Shown one piece after another: positions 1 to 7,900 of a stretch of DNA of 8,032 nt. A program made the position numbers and the translations under genes. The notes beneath the pieces are model-generated. The model saw only the letters and a list, made by a program, of their open reading frames with translations, did not search any database and was not told the DNA's origin. Location: contig JADZFJ010000368.1 in the NCBI GenBank assembly GCA_020849935.1, forward strand, positions 1 to 8,032. Direction: 5' to 3'. Within the stretch, counting starts at the first letter, position 1. Each line of letters opens with the position of its first letter. The stretch is from Crocinitomix sp. Its GTDB lineage: Bacteria; Bacteroidota; Bacteroidia; Flavobacteriales_D; Crocinitomicaceae.

Positions 1-3000
1 ACCAGCCGATTTATATCTACAGGTGAAACCTCCAATGACGCACAAAATCGTTTTTACGCACCTCTGGCATACATCGATCCTTATGGCGCCGAAACTCAAG
101 TCCGCTATTACAAAGACTATTTTTTGTTCATCGAAGAAACCATTGACGCCTTGGGAAATATTTCTGGCGTTGAAAAATTTAATTTCAGAACCCTTTCACC
201 ACAAAAAATGCGCGACATCAATGGCAATTTTTCAGAAGCCATCAGTGATGAACTTGGCATGGTAAAAGCAATCGCAATTTTAGGAAAAGGCTTCGAAGCA
301 GATCAGCTCGATGAATTCAGTGAAGTCACTTCCATTGAAGAGGTTCAACTCAAAAATGATTTTTTCAACGCAGCTAATTCAGAAATTTTAGTCGTAAAAA
401 GCAAAGCCCTATTGAAAGGTGCTAGTACTTGTTTTGTGTATGATTTTGAAAATTACACCAATCACAGAAAACCTGCGGTAATCGCTTCTATTACCCGTGA
501 GGAACATTTTACACAAAATCCAGATTCATCAGTACAAATCGGTTTTGAATATACTGGTGGATTAGGCGAAGTCATTATGCAAAAAGCTCAAGCCGAGCCT
601 GGAATCGCAAAACGCGTAACCATTGATGATAATAACACCCTCTTCATCGAAGAAGTTAATACCGCATTAAAAAATGAACTCCGATGGATTGGTAATGGCA
701 GAACGATTGTAAATAATAAAGGAAATGCCGTAAAACAATTCGAACCTTTCTTTTCTGTAACGTGGCAATTTGAAGCGCATAAAGAACTCGTTGAAACAGG
801 AGTAACACCTATCATGTATTACGATGCGGCTGGTCGTTTGGTAAAAACCGAATTGCCCAACGGTACGTTCTCCAAAGTTGTTTTTGATGCATGGAAACAA
901 AGTATGTTTGATCCGAATGATACGGTCGAAGACAGCGAATGGTATAAAAGAAGAACAGATCCGCGATGGCATGATTTTATAAATGACACCTTTGAACAGC
1001 AAGCTGCTGTCAAAGCGTTTGAACACCGAAATACGCCAAGTGTCATGCATTTAGATTCGTTGGGTAGGCCTGTGTTAGCTGTTGAACACAATAAAAAATT
1101 AGCAGCTGATGAATTCTATCTTACAAAAGTAAAACTAGACACAGAAGGAAATTTACGATCTGTCACTGACGCACGTGGTAATGTCGTGATGAACTACAAA
1201 TACGACATGCTTGGGAATATGGTGTATCAAAAAAGTATGGACGCCGGTCAGCGTTGGCTTTTGATTAACATCGCAGGAAATCCTTTGCGAACTTGGGACG
1301 AACGTAACCATGAATTTCAATATTTTTATGACATTGCCCATCGACCTACGCACAGCATGGTGTTGGGAGGCGATCAAAAAGATCAAAACGGATTGCCAGT
1401 TCCTTTAAACCATATTTTCGACAGAATCATGTATGGTGAAAATGTCAACATCGAAGGAAAAACAGACAAGGAACTTAATTTGCGCGGTCAAGTTTACCGC
1501 CACTATGACACAGGCGGACGCATAGAAACTCCTGGTTACGATTTTAAAGGTCAACCGCTTTCAACTACCCGAAAATTATTCAAAAAATACAAGGAAGTGG
1601 CCAATTGGCGCGATGAAAACCTTGAGATCGACCTTGAACTAGAAGGATTTACTTTTTTTTCAAAAACAGATGCACTAGGAAGAATTACCGAACAAATTGC
1701 ACCAGATTCAAGCGTAATTTTCCCTGAATACAATAAAACAGGATTATTGAGAAGCGAAAAAATGCTTCATTCAGACACCAGAGAATCAAAATCTTATCTC
1801 AAAAATATTGATTACAACGAAAAAGGTCAACGCAACTTTATTACCTATGGCAATAATGTCAAAACTAAGTTTGAATATGACAAAGAAACCTTTCAATTAA
1901 GAAGTTTAAAAACAAATCGGGGCAATCAGCTTTTACAGGATTTATCCTACACGTATGATCCTGTTGGAAATATCACACACATCAAAGATGCCGCCAACGA
2001 TTCGGAGTTTTTCAGGAATCAGGTGATTGATCCTGTAAATACATACAGCTACGATGCACTTTACCGTTTGATAGAAGCTACTGGTCGCGAAAACAATGCC
2101 GCCTTAAATTTTGGGAACTGTGACAATTGGAATGACCAACCATTTATGAAGTATGTCAGCCGGAGCAACCCAATGATGATTCGAAAATATACGCAACGTT
2201 ATCAATATGATGTTGTTGGGAATATCTTGGAGATGAAACACTTGGCAGTAGGAGGAAATTGGACCCGTAATTATTCCTACGAAACCACCAGCAACCGCTT
2301 AAAAGGAACACAGATTGGCAATAATCAAAATCCTGCCAATTACACCAACTACCGACATCATTCAAAACACGGATATATGGAGGAGTTACCCCATTTGGAG
2401 AAAATAGGTTGGAATTTCAAAGAAGAGGTGGTGTTGACAAGTAGACAAAACTGCATCGAAGCTGGCAACAGTCCGTCCACTACCTATTACCAATATGATG
2501 GCAGCGGGCAACGAATTCGAAAAATTACAGAAAACCAAGCAAGTAGAAAAAATCAAGCCACCAAAAAGGACGAACGGATTTATATTGCAGGCTATGAAGT
2601 GTATAAAAAACACAGCGGTAACGACCAAGGATTAGTGCGAATCAGTTTAAGTTTAATGGATGAAGGACATCGTTTTGTCACCATTGAAACTCGTTATGGA
2701 ACGAATGATGGAAGTGAAAAACACTTGGTACGCTATCAATTGCACAACCATTTAGGTTCCGCTTCTCTTGAATTAGATGATTCCCCTCAACCAAAAGTAA
2801 TTTCATACGAAGAATATCATCCGTATGGCACAACAGCCTATCAAGCCAAAAACGCCACCATTAAAGCCAGCGCCAAACGCTACCGCTACACCGGTATGGA
2901 GCGAGATGAAGAAACCGGATTGGAATACCACAGCGCACGTTATTATTTACCTTGGTTGGGGAGGTGGTTGAGTAGCGATCCGATTGGGATTGAGGGGGGG

Positions 3001-4017
3001 ATTAATTTATACGGATATACCCATACAAATCCGGTTAAATTCACGGATGTAAATGGAAAACAACCACAGGAACAAATTACTCCGCAGAACCTTCTATTAG
3101 CTGCTTCGGCGCTACAACGAGCCGCACAAATCTGGGGTTCGGCAAGAGTGATTTATGGGGCAGGAGTTTCTGTTGGACTGTCTACAGAAGCTAGATCTGC
3201 TTTAGGAACAAGGACAGCAGTGTCACCATCAGCCGCAACAATAGCTAATGTGCTTTTTCTTACTGCATCACTAATGACTGCAACGTTGGATGTACTTGCC
3301 GTTCAAGTGCAGAGATCTAGGAACATCGTCCAATATGGAAACGTTTATGGTAAGCCTAGCGAGCAAATCGAACGAGAACGAAAAGAAAGTCAAATGCGTC
3401 AGCCATTTCAAAGACCTGTAGAAAAACCAGCACGTAAAGAAGGTGAAGATCCAAGAGAAATTTTACTAGGAAGAATATATGTAACATATACGCGGTTCAA
3501 TTCGTTAACAGGGCTCACGTATTCAGGAAGAACGAGTATGGTTATTGATTTGAACAAGCCTTGGCGGCCTCAGGCGTTAATCGCAGTAGCGACACGAGAT
3601 AGAAGACATCATATTGACGAAAGAGATGAACCAACAGCAGCTGGATTTGAACCAGCTGTACTTGAAGATATGGCGGCAGGTTATGCCGTGGAGTATAGCG
3701 ATCGTTACAAAGACTTTGCCTATGTCGCGATTCGTGGAAGGGAACAACAGCTCATCGATTTCATTGGATACAACGAAGCAGTGGTAACTGGTAGTGAAGC
3801 CATAGATGATTTTAGAGGTGGTGCATGGAGTGACACCGATCCAGGTCCGCGCCTCACAGAAAATGACATTCGAGGTGTGAAAAGAGATAATTGGGCTGGT
3901 CGAATATTCCATGAGGCCTCTGATTTGGCCTTTGGACCCCTCGCACCTTATAGTGGAGATTTGACTCTCGAAATGTCTAGAAGGTTAATAGACTATTTCT
4001 CGCATAAATATGAGTAA
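1..4017 (+). CDS. Fused TcB-TcC (Rhs-core) toxin protein with variable nuclease-like C-terminal tip, 5' partial
   Basis: The frame is open from base 1 to TAA at 4015-4017, giving 1338 residues; the start lies upstream, and the TTG at 124 is only an internal codon. Fragment residues 1-60 (FYAPLAYIDPYG, then ETIDALGN) resemble the TcdB middle/C-terminal region. YRHYD at 499-503 followed by GYDFKG at 512-517 is typical of TcB-like Rhs proteins. YD repeats begin near residues 274, 401, 652, 684, 736 and 832. The Rhs-associated core spans about 957-1020, and after it the sequence changes to a variable toxin tip (1021-1338). In known Tc complexes the TcB-TcC cocoon encloses the cleaved tip and docks on TcA. 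Here B and C are one polypeptide. The missing N-terminus should hold SpvB/TcaC-type and propeller regions, perhaps another 1000 or more residues; that is inference from the family. An immunity-like gene follows after 39 bases and a TcA gene further downstream. Confidence is high for family, moderate for tip function. Confidence 0.92.
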   Translation, partial: TSRFISTGETSNDAQNRFYAPLAYIDPYGAETQVRYYKDYFLFIEETIDALGNISGVEKFNFRTLSPQKMRDINGNFSEAISDELGMVKAIAILGKGFEADQLDEFSEVTSIEEVQLKNDFFNAANSEILVVKSKALLKGASTCFVYDFENYTNHRKPAVIASITREEHFTQNPDSSVQIGFEYTGGLGEVIMQKAQAEPGIAKRVTIDDNNTLFIEEVNTALKNELRWIGNGRTIVNNKGNAVKQFEPFFSVTWQFEAHKELVETGVTPIMYYDAAGRLVKTELPNGTFSKVVFDAWKQSMFDPNDTVEDSEWYKRRTDPRWHDFINDTFEQQAAVKAFEHRNTPSVMHLDSLGRPVLAVEHNKKLAADEFYLTKVKLDTEGNLRSVTDARGNVVMNYKYDMLGNMVYQKSMDAGQRWLLINIAGNPLRTWDERNHEFQYFYDIAHRPTHSMVLGGDQKDQNGLPVPLNHIFDRIMYGENVNIEGKTDKELNLRGQVYRHYDTGGRIETPGYDFKGQPLSTTRKLFKKYKEVANWRDENLEIDLELEGFTFFSKTDALGRITEQIAPDSSVIFPEYNKTGLLRSEKMLHSDTRESKSYLKNIDYNEKGQRNFITYGNNVKTKFEYDKETFQLRSLKTNRGNQLLQDLSYTYDPVGNITHIKDAANDSEFFRNQVIDPVNTYSYDALYRLIEATGRENNAALNFGNCDNWNDQPFMKYVSRSNPMMIRKYTQRYQYDVVGNILEMKHLAVGGNWTRNYSYETTSNRLKGTQIGNNQNPANYTNYRHHSKHGYMEELPHLEKIGWNFKEEVVLTSRQNCIEAGNSPSTTYYQYDGSGQRIRKITENQASRKNQATKKDERIYIAGYEVYKKHSGNDQGLVRISLSLMDEGHRFVTIETRYGTNDGSEKHLVRYQLHNHLGSASLELDDSPQPKVISYEEYHPYGTTAYQAKNATIKASAKRYRYTGMERDEETGLEYHSARYYLPWLGRWLSSDPIGIEGGINLYGYTHTNPVKFTDVNGKQPQEQITPQNLLLAASALQRAAQIWGSARVIYGAGVSVGLSTEARSALGTRTAVSPSAATIANVLFLTASLMTATLDVLAVQVQRSRNIVQYGNVYGKPSEQIERERKESQMRQPFQRPVEKPARKEGEDPREILLGRIYVTYTRFNSLTGLTYSGRTSMVIDLNKPWRPQALIAVATRDRRHHIDERDEPTAAGFEPAVLEDMAAGYAVEYSDRYKDFAYVAIRGREQQLIDFIGYNEAVVTGSEAIDDFRGGAWSDTDPGPRLTENDIRGVKRDNWAGRIFHEASDLAFGPLAPYSGDLTLEMSRRLIDYFSHKYE
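2869..3060 (+). other. Rhs-associated core domain with autoproteolytic Asp pair and predicted tip release site
   Basis: Within the BC gene this stretch reads YRYTGMERDEETGLEYHSAR, then YYLPWLGRWLSSDPIG, ending NPVKFTDVNGK, a close match to the conserved Rhs core that closes the cocoon. R980, D993 (bases 2977-2979) and D1016 (3046-3048) sit 13 and 23 residues apart. As I recall, this is the same spacing as the Arg and two Asp residues needed for self-cleavage in TcC proteins such as YenC2 and TccC3. Cleavage would be expected just after the D-V-N-G motif, near residues 1019-1021. The usual hydrophobic residue after the glycine is replaced by lysine here, so the exact scissile bond is uncertain. 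Confidence 0.85.
2994..3000 (+). repeat. Seven-G homopolymer tract inside the Rhs core
   Basis: A run of seven G lies in the codons for Glu-Gly-Gly, between the two catalytic Asp codons. Gaining one G creates TAA within two codons of the tract; losing one G leads to TAA after 18 codons. Either change would remove the second Asp and the whole toxin tip. Such long G runs are unusual in DNA of this base composition. Phase variation by slippage is possible but unproven. Confidence 0.5.
3061..4014 (+). other. Variable C-terminal toxin tip: hydrophobic linker plus GIY-YIG-like nuclease domain
   Basis: This is the region after the Rhs core, residues 1021-1338 of the fragment. The first part is rich in Ala, Leu and Val, with hydrophobic helices at about 1031-1060 and 1081-1101, then a charged linker near 1119-1153. 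The second part has RIYV (1158-1161), TYSGRTS (1173-1179), a basic RDRRHH (1199-1204) and RGREQQLIDF (1245-1254). The order of IY, YxG, Arg/His and a late helix with Glu fits the GIY-YIG nuclease plan: tyrosines Y1160 and Y1174, G1176, a basic R/H, and metal-binding Glu E1248. Thirteen residues lie between the RIY and YSG motifs, slightly more than the usual 10-11. The remaining 80 residues or so, with GGAWSDTDPGP, are not recognised. The immunity-like gene immediately downstream supports a bacterial toxin. Nuclease activity is inferred; other polymorphic-toxin folds remain possible. Confidence 0.55.
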
Positions 4018-4056
4018 TCCCGAAAATTAATTATTAAATTATCAAACAAAAAAGCA

Positions 4057-4506
4057 ATGGCATTAAAAATTGGCACATATCTTCAAATCTCATTAAACGA
4101 TGGGTCGTACGCATACGGTAGAGTTTTATGGGAACCATATATTGCATTCTACAGTCTAAGAACGGAGGAACCATCTTCAGATTTGGAAGTGATTGATTCA
4201 AGTCCGGTGTTATTTAAGCTGGCAGTGCGCATACCTAGTAATATGCAGTGGGTAAATATAGGACACAGAGAATTATCAGTGGAGCTAAGAAAACCTGTTG
4301 TTCAATTTATGCAAAGTATTGCGGATTTTAGAAAATGTATCGTGTTTGATTCTGCGGGAGAAGAAAGGTCGGTCACACCTGAAGAATGTGTTGGGTTGGA
4401 AAGAGCGGCGGTTTGGGACCTTCAACATATTGAAAAGCGTATATTGGACACCTTTGAAGGTCGACCAAATTTGAGTGAAATGAGTTCGAGAGTTCGCTTG
4501 AAGTAA
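4057..4506 (+). CDS. Imm26-type immunity protein
   Basis: This 149-residue soluble protein has no signal peptide or membrane segment. The N-terminal pattern GTYLQISLNDGSYAYGRVL (residues 6-24), followed by IAFY, resembles the start of Imm26 family proteins (IPL-DG-YAYGRVL-D-LIAFYD). The ending matches the same family: W-x-x-IG at about 65-69, PEECVGLERAAVWDLQHIEK (108-127), then FEGRPN. Imm26 proteins are predicted to bind and neutralise the toxin encoded next to them in polymorphic toxin loci. The gene begins 39 bases after the BC stop, in the same frame and strand, and is probably co-transcribed with it. The ATG at 4057 fits the family start. The leader is A-rich with no Shine-Dalgarno match, as is usual in Bacteroidota. 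Its expected partner is the nuclease-like tip of the preceding protein. Family assignment comes from remembered motifs; the partner is inferred from adjacency. Confidence 0.78.
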   Translation: MALKIGTYLQISLNDGSYAYGRVLWEPYIAFYSLRTEEPSSDLEVIDSSPVLFKLAVRIPSNMQWVNIGHRELSVELRKPVVQFMQSIADFRKCIVFDSAGEERSVTPEECVGLERAAVWDLQHIEKRILDTFEGRPNLSEMSSRVRLK

Positions 4507-4553
4507 GTTGTTGTAAATAAACTGATTTAGTTTACATTGCCTTTAGCACTTTG

Positions 4554-4575
4554 AGGAGCCGACCTGCTCCTTTTA
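4554..4575 (+). terminator. Terminator-like hairpin after the immunity gene
   Basis: AGGAGC (4554-4559) and GCTCCT (4566-4571) form a perfect 6-bp stem with a 6-base loop. T4571-T4574 follow, overlapping the stem end by one base. It lies 48 bases after the immunity gene stop and could end the BC-imm transcript, which would leave TcA under its own promoter. The stem is short and the T run has only four bases, so read-through is likely. Confidence 0.5.
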
Positions 4576-4593
4576 TATCCATTCCTGCTATCG

Positions 4594-4608
4594 TGTGATT
4601 GCATCACA
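4594..4608. repeat. Perfect palindrome TGTGAT-TGC-ATCACA, possible regulator site
   Basis: Two perfect 6-base arms flank a 3-base centre. The sequence resembles the CRP/FNR-type site TGTGA-N6-TCACA but with a 5-base spacer. It lies between the terminator-like hairpin and the TcA gene, about 360 bases before the TcA start. It may be an operator or a short hairpin; chance occurrence is also possible. Confidence 0.3.
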
Positions 4609-4754
4609 TTGCAATGAAAAAGAGAACAAGAAATGTTAAAATAAAAAACTTATAAAAACATGCAAAAAAACAAACTATCAAAAGCCTCATCCTAGACACC
4701 AACACAAAAAAGGAATCTAAACCGTCAAATAGAAACCAGCGAAAATTTTGCAAA

Positions 4755-4907
4755 ATGGCCCGATTTATTGGGCTGGTTCTCAACTCGCTACTAGGTGAAT
4801 TCCAACTTCGCTTCGATGAAAGTCAATGGAAGAATTATTACAAACACCAAAAGCCAGTTGCTTTTTTCAACGAAGTTGAGAAGAACATCATTATAAAAAA
4901 AATGTAA
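4755..4907 (+). CDS. Small open frame of 50 codons, unrecognised; possible small protein or gene remnant
   Basis: ATG at 4755 to TAA at 4905-4907 encodes a basic, amphipathic 50-residue peptide starting MARFIGLVLNSLLGEF and containing QWKNYYKHQKP. I recognise no family. The same frame is open upstream to a TAA at 4653-4655 with no ATG, so the full open stretch is about 83 codons. Its G+C content (near 40%) resembles coding DNA, whereas the DNA on both sides is near 20%, hinting that it is or was protein-coding. It has no Shine-Dalgarno sequence, which is uninformative in this group. It could be a real small gene, the tail of a decayed toxin or immunity cassette, or chance. It lies 58 bases before the TcA start. 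Confidence 0.3.
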   Translation: MARFIGLVLNSLLGEFQLRFDESQWKNYYKHQKPVAFFNEVEKNIIIKKM

Positions 4908-4965
4908 AAAATTAAAAAGAAAATAACATTAAACCAAAAGAACAACCAATTCAAAATAGAAAACT

Positions 4966-7900
4966 ATGGAAAATAAAATAAGTGGAAAACTCCTCAACGA
5001 ATGGAACCGAGGAATTTCAGAGATCTTTGTAAAGCTTTCGCAGATCACAGGCCCAGGGAAAACGCAACCGCTTTTAGCTGGTAAAACAGATTGTAATGGC
5101 GAATTTTCGTTGGTTTATCCTGCCCTGCCAACCAAAGAATTTTGTGGGGTCGCAATTTTTGAATTGGTATTCCGAAAAAATGCCAAATCAGCTTTAAACG
5201 AAGTGCGTTATGAGTTAACCGATCAACAATTGTTATCGCCAATTTTAGCAAACGCCCTACAAAAAATTTGGGAAGGAAGTGAGTGGAATTGGTACTCGGC
5301 TGTCATTTCTGGATTGGTTGCTGAAACCGACCTCGAACACAAAGACACCATTGGCTGGTTGCATAAAAAAACTGGAATCGGAATTCCTCACCTAGAGGCA
5401 TGGATAAAGGCAAAAAAAACGTGCATTGCGATGAACATTCCAGCACATTATTTATATGCCTTTTTGCGAATGGGAATTCAGTTGGAGGATAAAAATGAGT
5501 TGGCAAATCGTTCATTGACTGAGTTAGAAGAAGTTTTAGTAAAAAGTGTAGAAAACTTTACAATCAACGATTACAAAACAGATTGGGGAGCCTTTGTGAA
5601 AATACACACAGCCATCAAACAACAATCCGATCAAACAAAAGTTCAAGAAACTTTAACCAAACCTTTTGCTTTTGAAACTCCTTTGAAAGACTTGCTCCAA
5701 GTGGCATCCCTCAGTGTAATCGAACAAAATAAAATTGGGACTTATCTTACGCAAAAAGAATTTTCAATCAATTTTTGGCAAGACCTTGAAAAAGAATTGG
5801 GGCTCACCGTTGCCAAGGTAGAAAAGGTGAAAGAAACCTTGTTAATCCATGATGTCCTAAGAGGCAATTCTTCCTTAACAAAAACCCTCATTACCACCGG
5901 AAGCAAAGCCATGGCAAGTTATTCCAGCGCGCAATGGATTAAATTAATGACTACACAAAAAAGTTTTATTGAGCAATTTCCAGGCAATACCAGCATCGAA
6001 AAAAGGGATTTTTACCTCAACAGCATTTATGTAAAACTAGAACAGGCTCATCCGATGCCGTTTTTTGTGGCGCGGTTAGCAGAAAATAAATCGTTCCCAA
6101 ATCAATCAAAAGTATTGACTTTCTTGACCAAAAATCCAACATTTGAATTTGGTAAACAAAGTGTTAAAAAATACATTGCTAAAAATAAACAAGCCCTCAA
6201 AGACATTGCAGTTGCCGATCAAAATGCTTTGATAAGCACCTTAATTTTAACGCAAGTACAATACCTATCGGCCTTACCCGGTGAAAATTTTAAAGCCGTG
6301 AATATCCTTCAGTCAATGAAATTTAATTCAATGACTGCAATTCTTGACCAAGGAAGCACATTTTTACCTGCGTATACTGCCCTTGGCGGCTCAGAAAAGG
6401 GAGCAGAAACCTTGATAGATAGCGTAAAAACGATCGCTGATTACATGGTTCAATCCCAAGCAGGTCTCCAAGATTTAAAAAATTTACCTTTGGTTTTGCA
6501 AAATGAAACTGCAAAAGATGTAGTGGCTGATCCCGAATTGAAAAATCTTTTTGGATCACAAGACAACTGCAATTGCCAACATTGTCGCTCGATTTATAGC
6601 CCTGCGGCTTATCTTGCGGATGCTTTGCATTTCCTTGAAAAAGAGCATCTTTTAGCACCAATACCAGGCATTCGTCCAGCAGGAAGCAAATCACTCTACG
6701 AATTGTTAACGAATAATAATCGTCGACCGGATATTAAAAAATTATTGCTCAATTGTGAAAATGCAAATACCCCTCTTCCATACATCGACCTTGTCAACGA
6801 AGTATTGCTCAACGCCACTAACGGAGCGAACGAAATAGCAATTGATACCACCCGAACCGCTGAAGAACTAGCCGCTTATCCTGAATTTACAAATAAGGAG
6901 GCTTCGGATGAGGTTTTAACGATTTTAAAGAACGCTATTTTCCCATTTAACCTACCGTTCGATTATCATCAAACGGTTGCAAAAGCATGGTGGAACCATT
7001 TGGGGACTTCCCCTATCGAAATTCACACCATTGTGCAGCCAAATGAAAATGAGGTTTCACTATTATGTCAAAAACAATTTGGATTTAGTAAGGTCGAATG
7101 GAAACTCATAACTAGCTACAATAAAGAAATTGATGCAGAAGGACGAACGATTGTAATCCCTGAAGTGAACCTTTGGGGAGGTAATCTTCCGAAATCTGGA
7201 AAAGGCAATGTAACCGATTGGCTCGATAAAACAGGTCTTACTTTGGAAGAATTTACAGAAGTGGTGGACACTCAATTTGTTCAAACAGTAAATGCGCCAC
7301 AAATTTTTTATTTTATCGAACAAACAGATGGAATCAACAAGAAAATCTGTAGTCTAGAAGATGCTGAATTTGCATGGTATTCATCCACAAATAGCCGTAA
7401 ACCAAAACGACGAGATATTGATGAGGTTCAACGTGAACGGATTTATAAATTCATTCGTTTATGGAAAAAATTAAATTGGAAAATCGAAGAAGTGGATACG
7501 TTGATTAAAAATGTATTTAACGGAATCGTAGACAATGACTCCCTCAGTCAACTCTATTTTGTCACCAAATTAGCACATAAATGGAAAGCAAGTCCGCAAG
7601 ACCTTTTACCAATTTGGAACAAACAAACCTCCGAGTTTCTGAACGAGCGCAGCCTTTTTTACCAATTGGCTGATTTAAATGAATATCAAGTAAATGACAT
7701 CAAAGAAAATTGGGTAGAAGAAGGGTTTGGCGATCCATTTAAATCTCCAAAAAAAACATGGGAATTTATAGAAAACTTTGATGGTTTTCGCGAGGGTGGG
7801 TTTGACTATTTTCAACTCACATACCTATTGAATAAAAGCACCGAAAATGCTCCAGAGGATATTTTGAGAAAAATTCCTTCGTTGAAAGAAGAAGACGCGA

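Larger units (their letters stand above)
4507..4965. other. 459-base gap between immunity gene and TcA gene
   Basis: The gap is patchy in composition. Hand counts give about 20% G+C in 4621-4680 and 4861-4920, but about 40% across 4681-4860, close to the flanking genes. It holds a terminator-like hairpin just after the immunity gene, a perfect 6-bp-arm palindrome, and a 50-codon frame inside the richer island. I found no exact match to the Bacteroidota promoter element TAnnTTTG on the + strand, so the TcA promoter is not located. The last 80 bases before the TcA start are extremely A-rich, typical of an untranslated leader in this phylum. No tRNA or mobile-element ends were seen. Confidence 0.6.

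Noticed and set aside
23..265. 80-codon frame on the + strand overlapping the BC gene start
   Set aside because: It lies in a different frame over clear TcB-like coding sequence, with no family pattern of its own.
1653..1660. T8 run in the BC gene as a second slippage site
   Set aside because: T runs of this length are common in A+T-rich coding DNA, so it carries little weight.
588..3912. Several reverse-strand open frames of 60-127 codons
   Set aside because: All lie opposite the Rhs/TcB-TcC gene and read as shadows of its codons, with Cys/Ser/Phe-rich low-complexity translations and no recognisable motif.
4660..4695. Short frame MQKNKLSKASS ending in TAG, resembling a peptide leader start
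   Set aside because: Only 11 codons, no core peptide and no modification enzymes nearby.
4849..4867. Hairpin AAAAGC-cagtt-GCTTTT followed by T, terminator-like
   Set aside because: The stem is almost all A-T and lies inside the 50-codon frame; too weak to call.
4777..4882. Inverted repeat TTCTCAACT (4777-4785) and AGTTGAGAA (4874-4882), with a second pair CAACTTCG/CGAAGTTG nearby
   Set aside because: Arms are only 8-9 bases and some 90 bases apart, with no target duplication or element between them; not enough for a mobile element or a defined RNA.
4507..4965. Search for a Bacteroidota promoter (TTTG then TAnnTTTG) before TcA
   Set aside because: Only imperfect matches were found (for example TAGCACTTTG near 4544, with the wrong spacing), so no promoter is called.
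5045..7323. Reverse-strand open frames opposite TcA
   Set aside because: The + strand holds an uninterrupted TcA-family frame with conserved signatures; the antisense frames show none.
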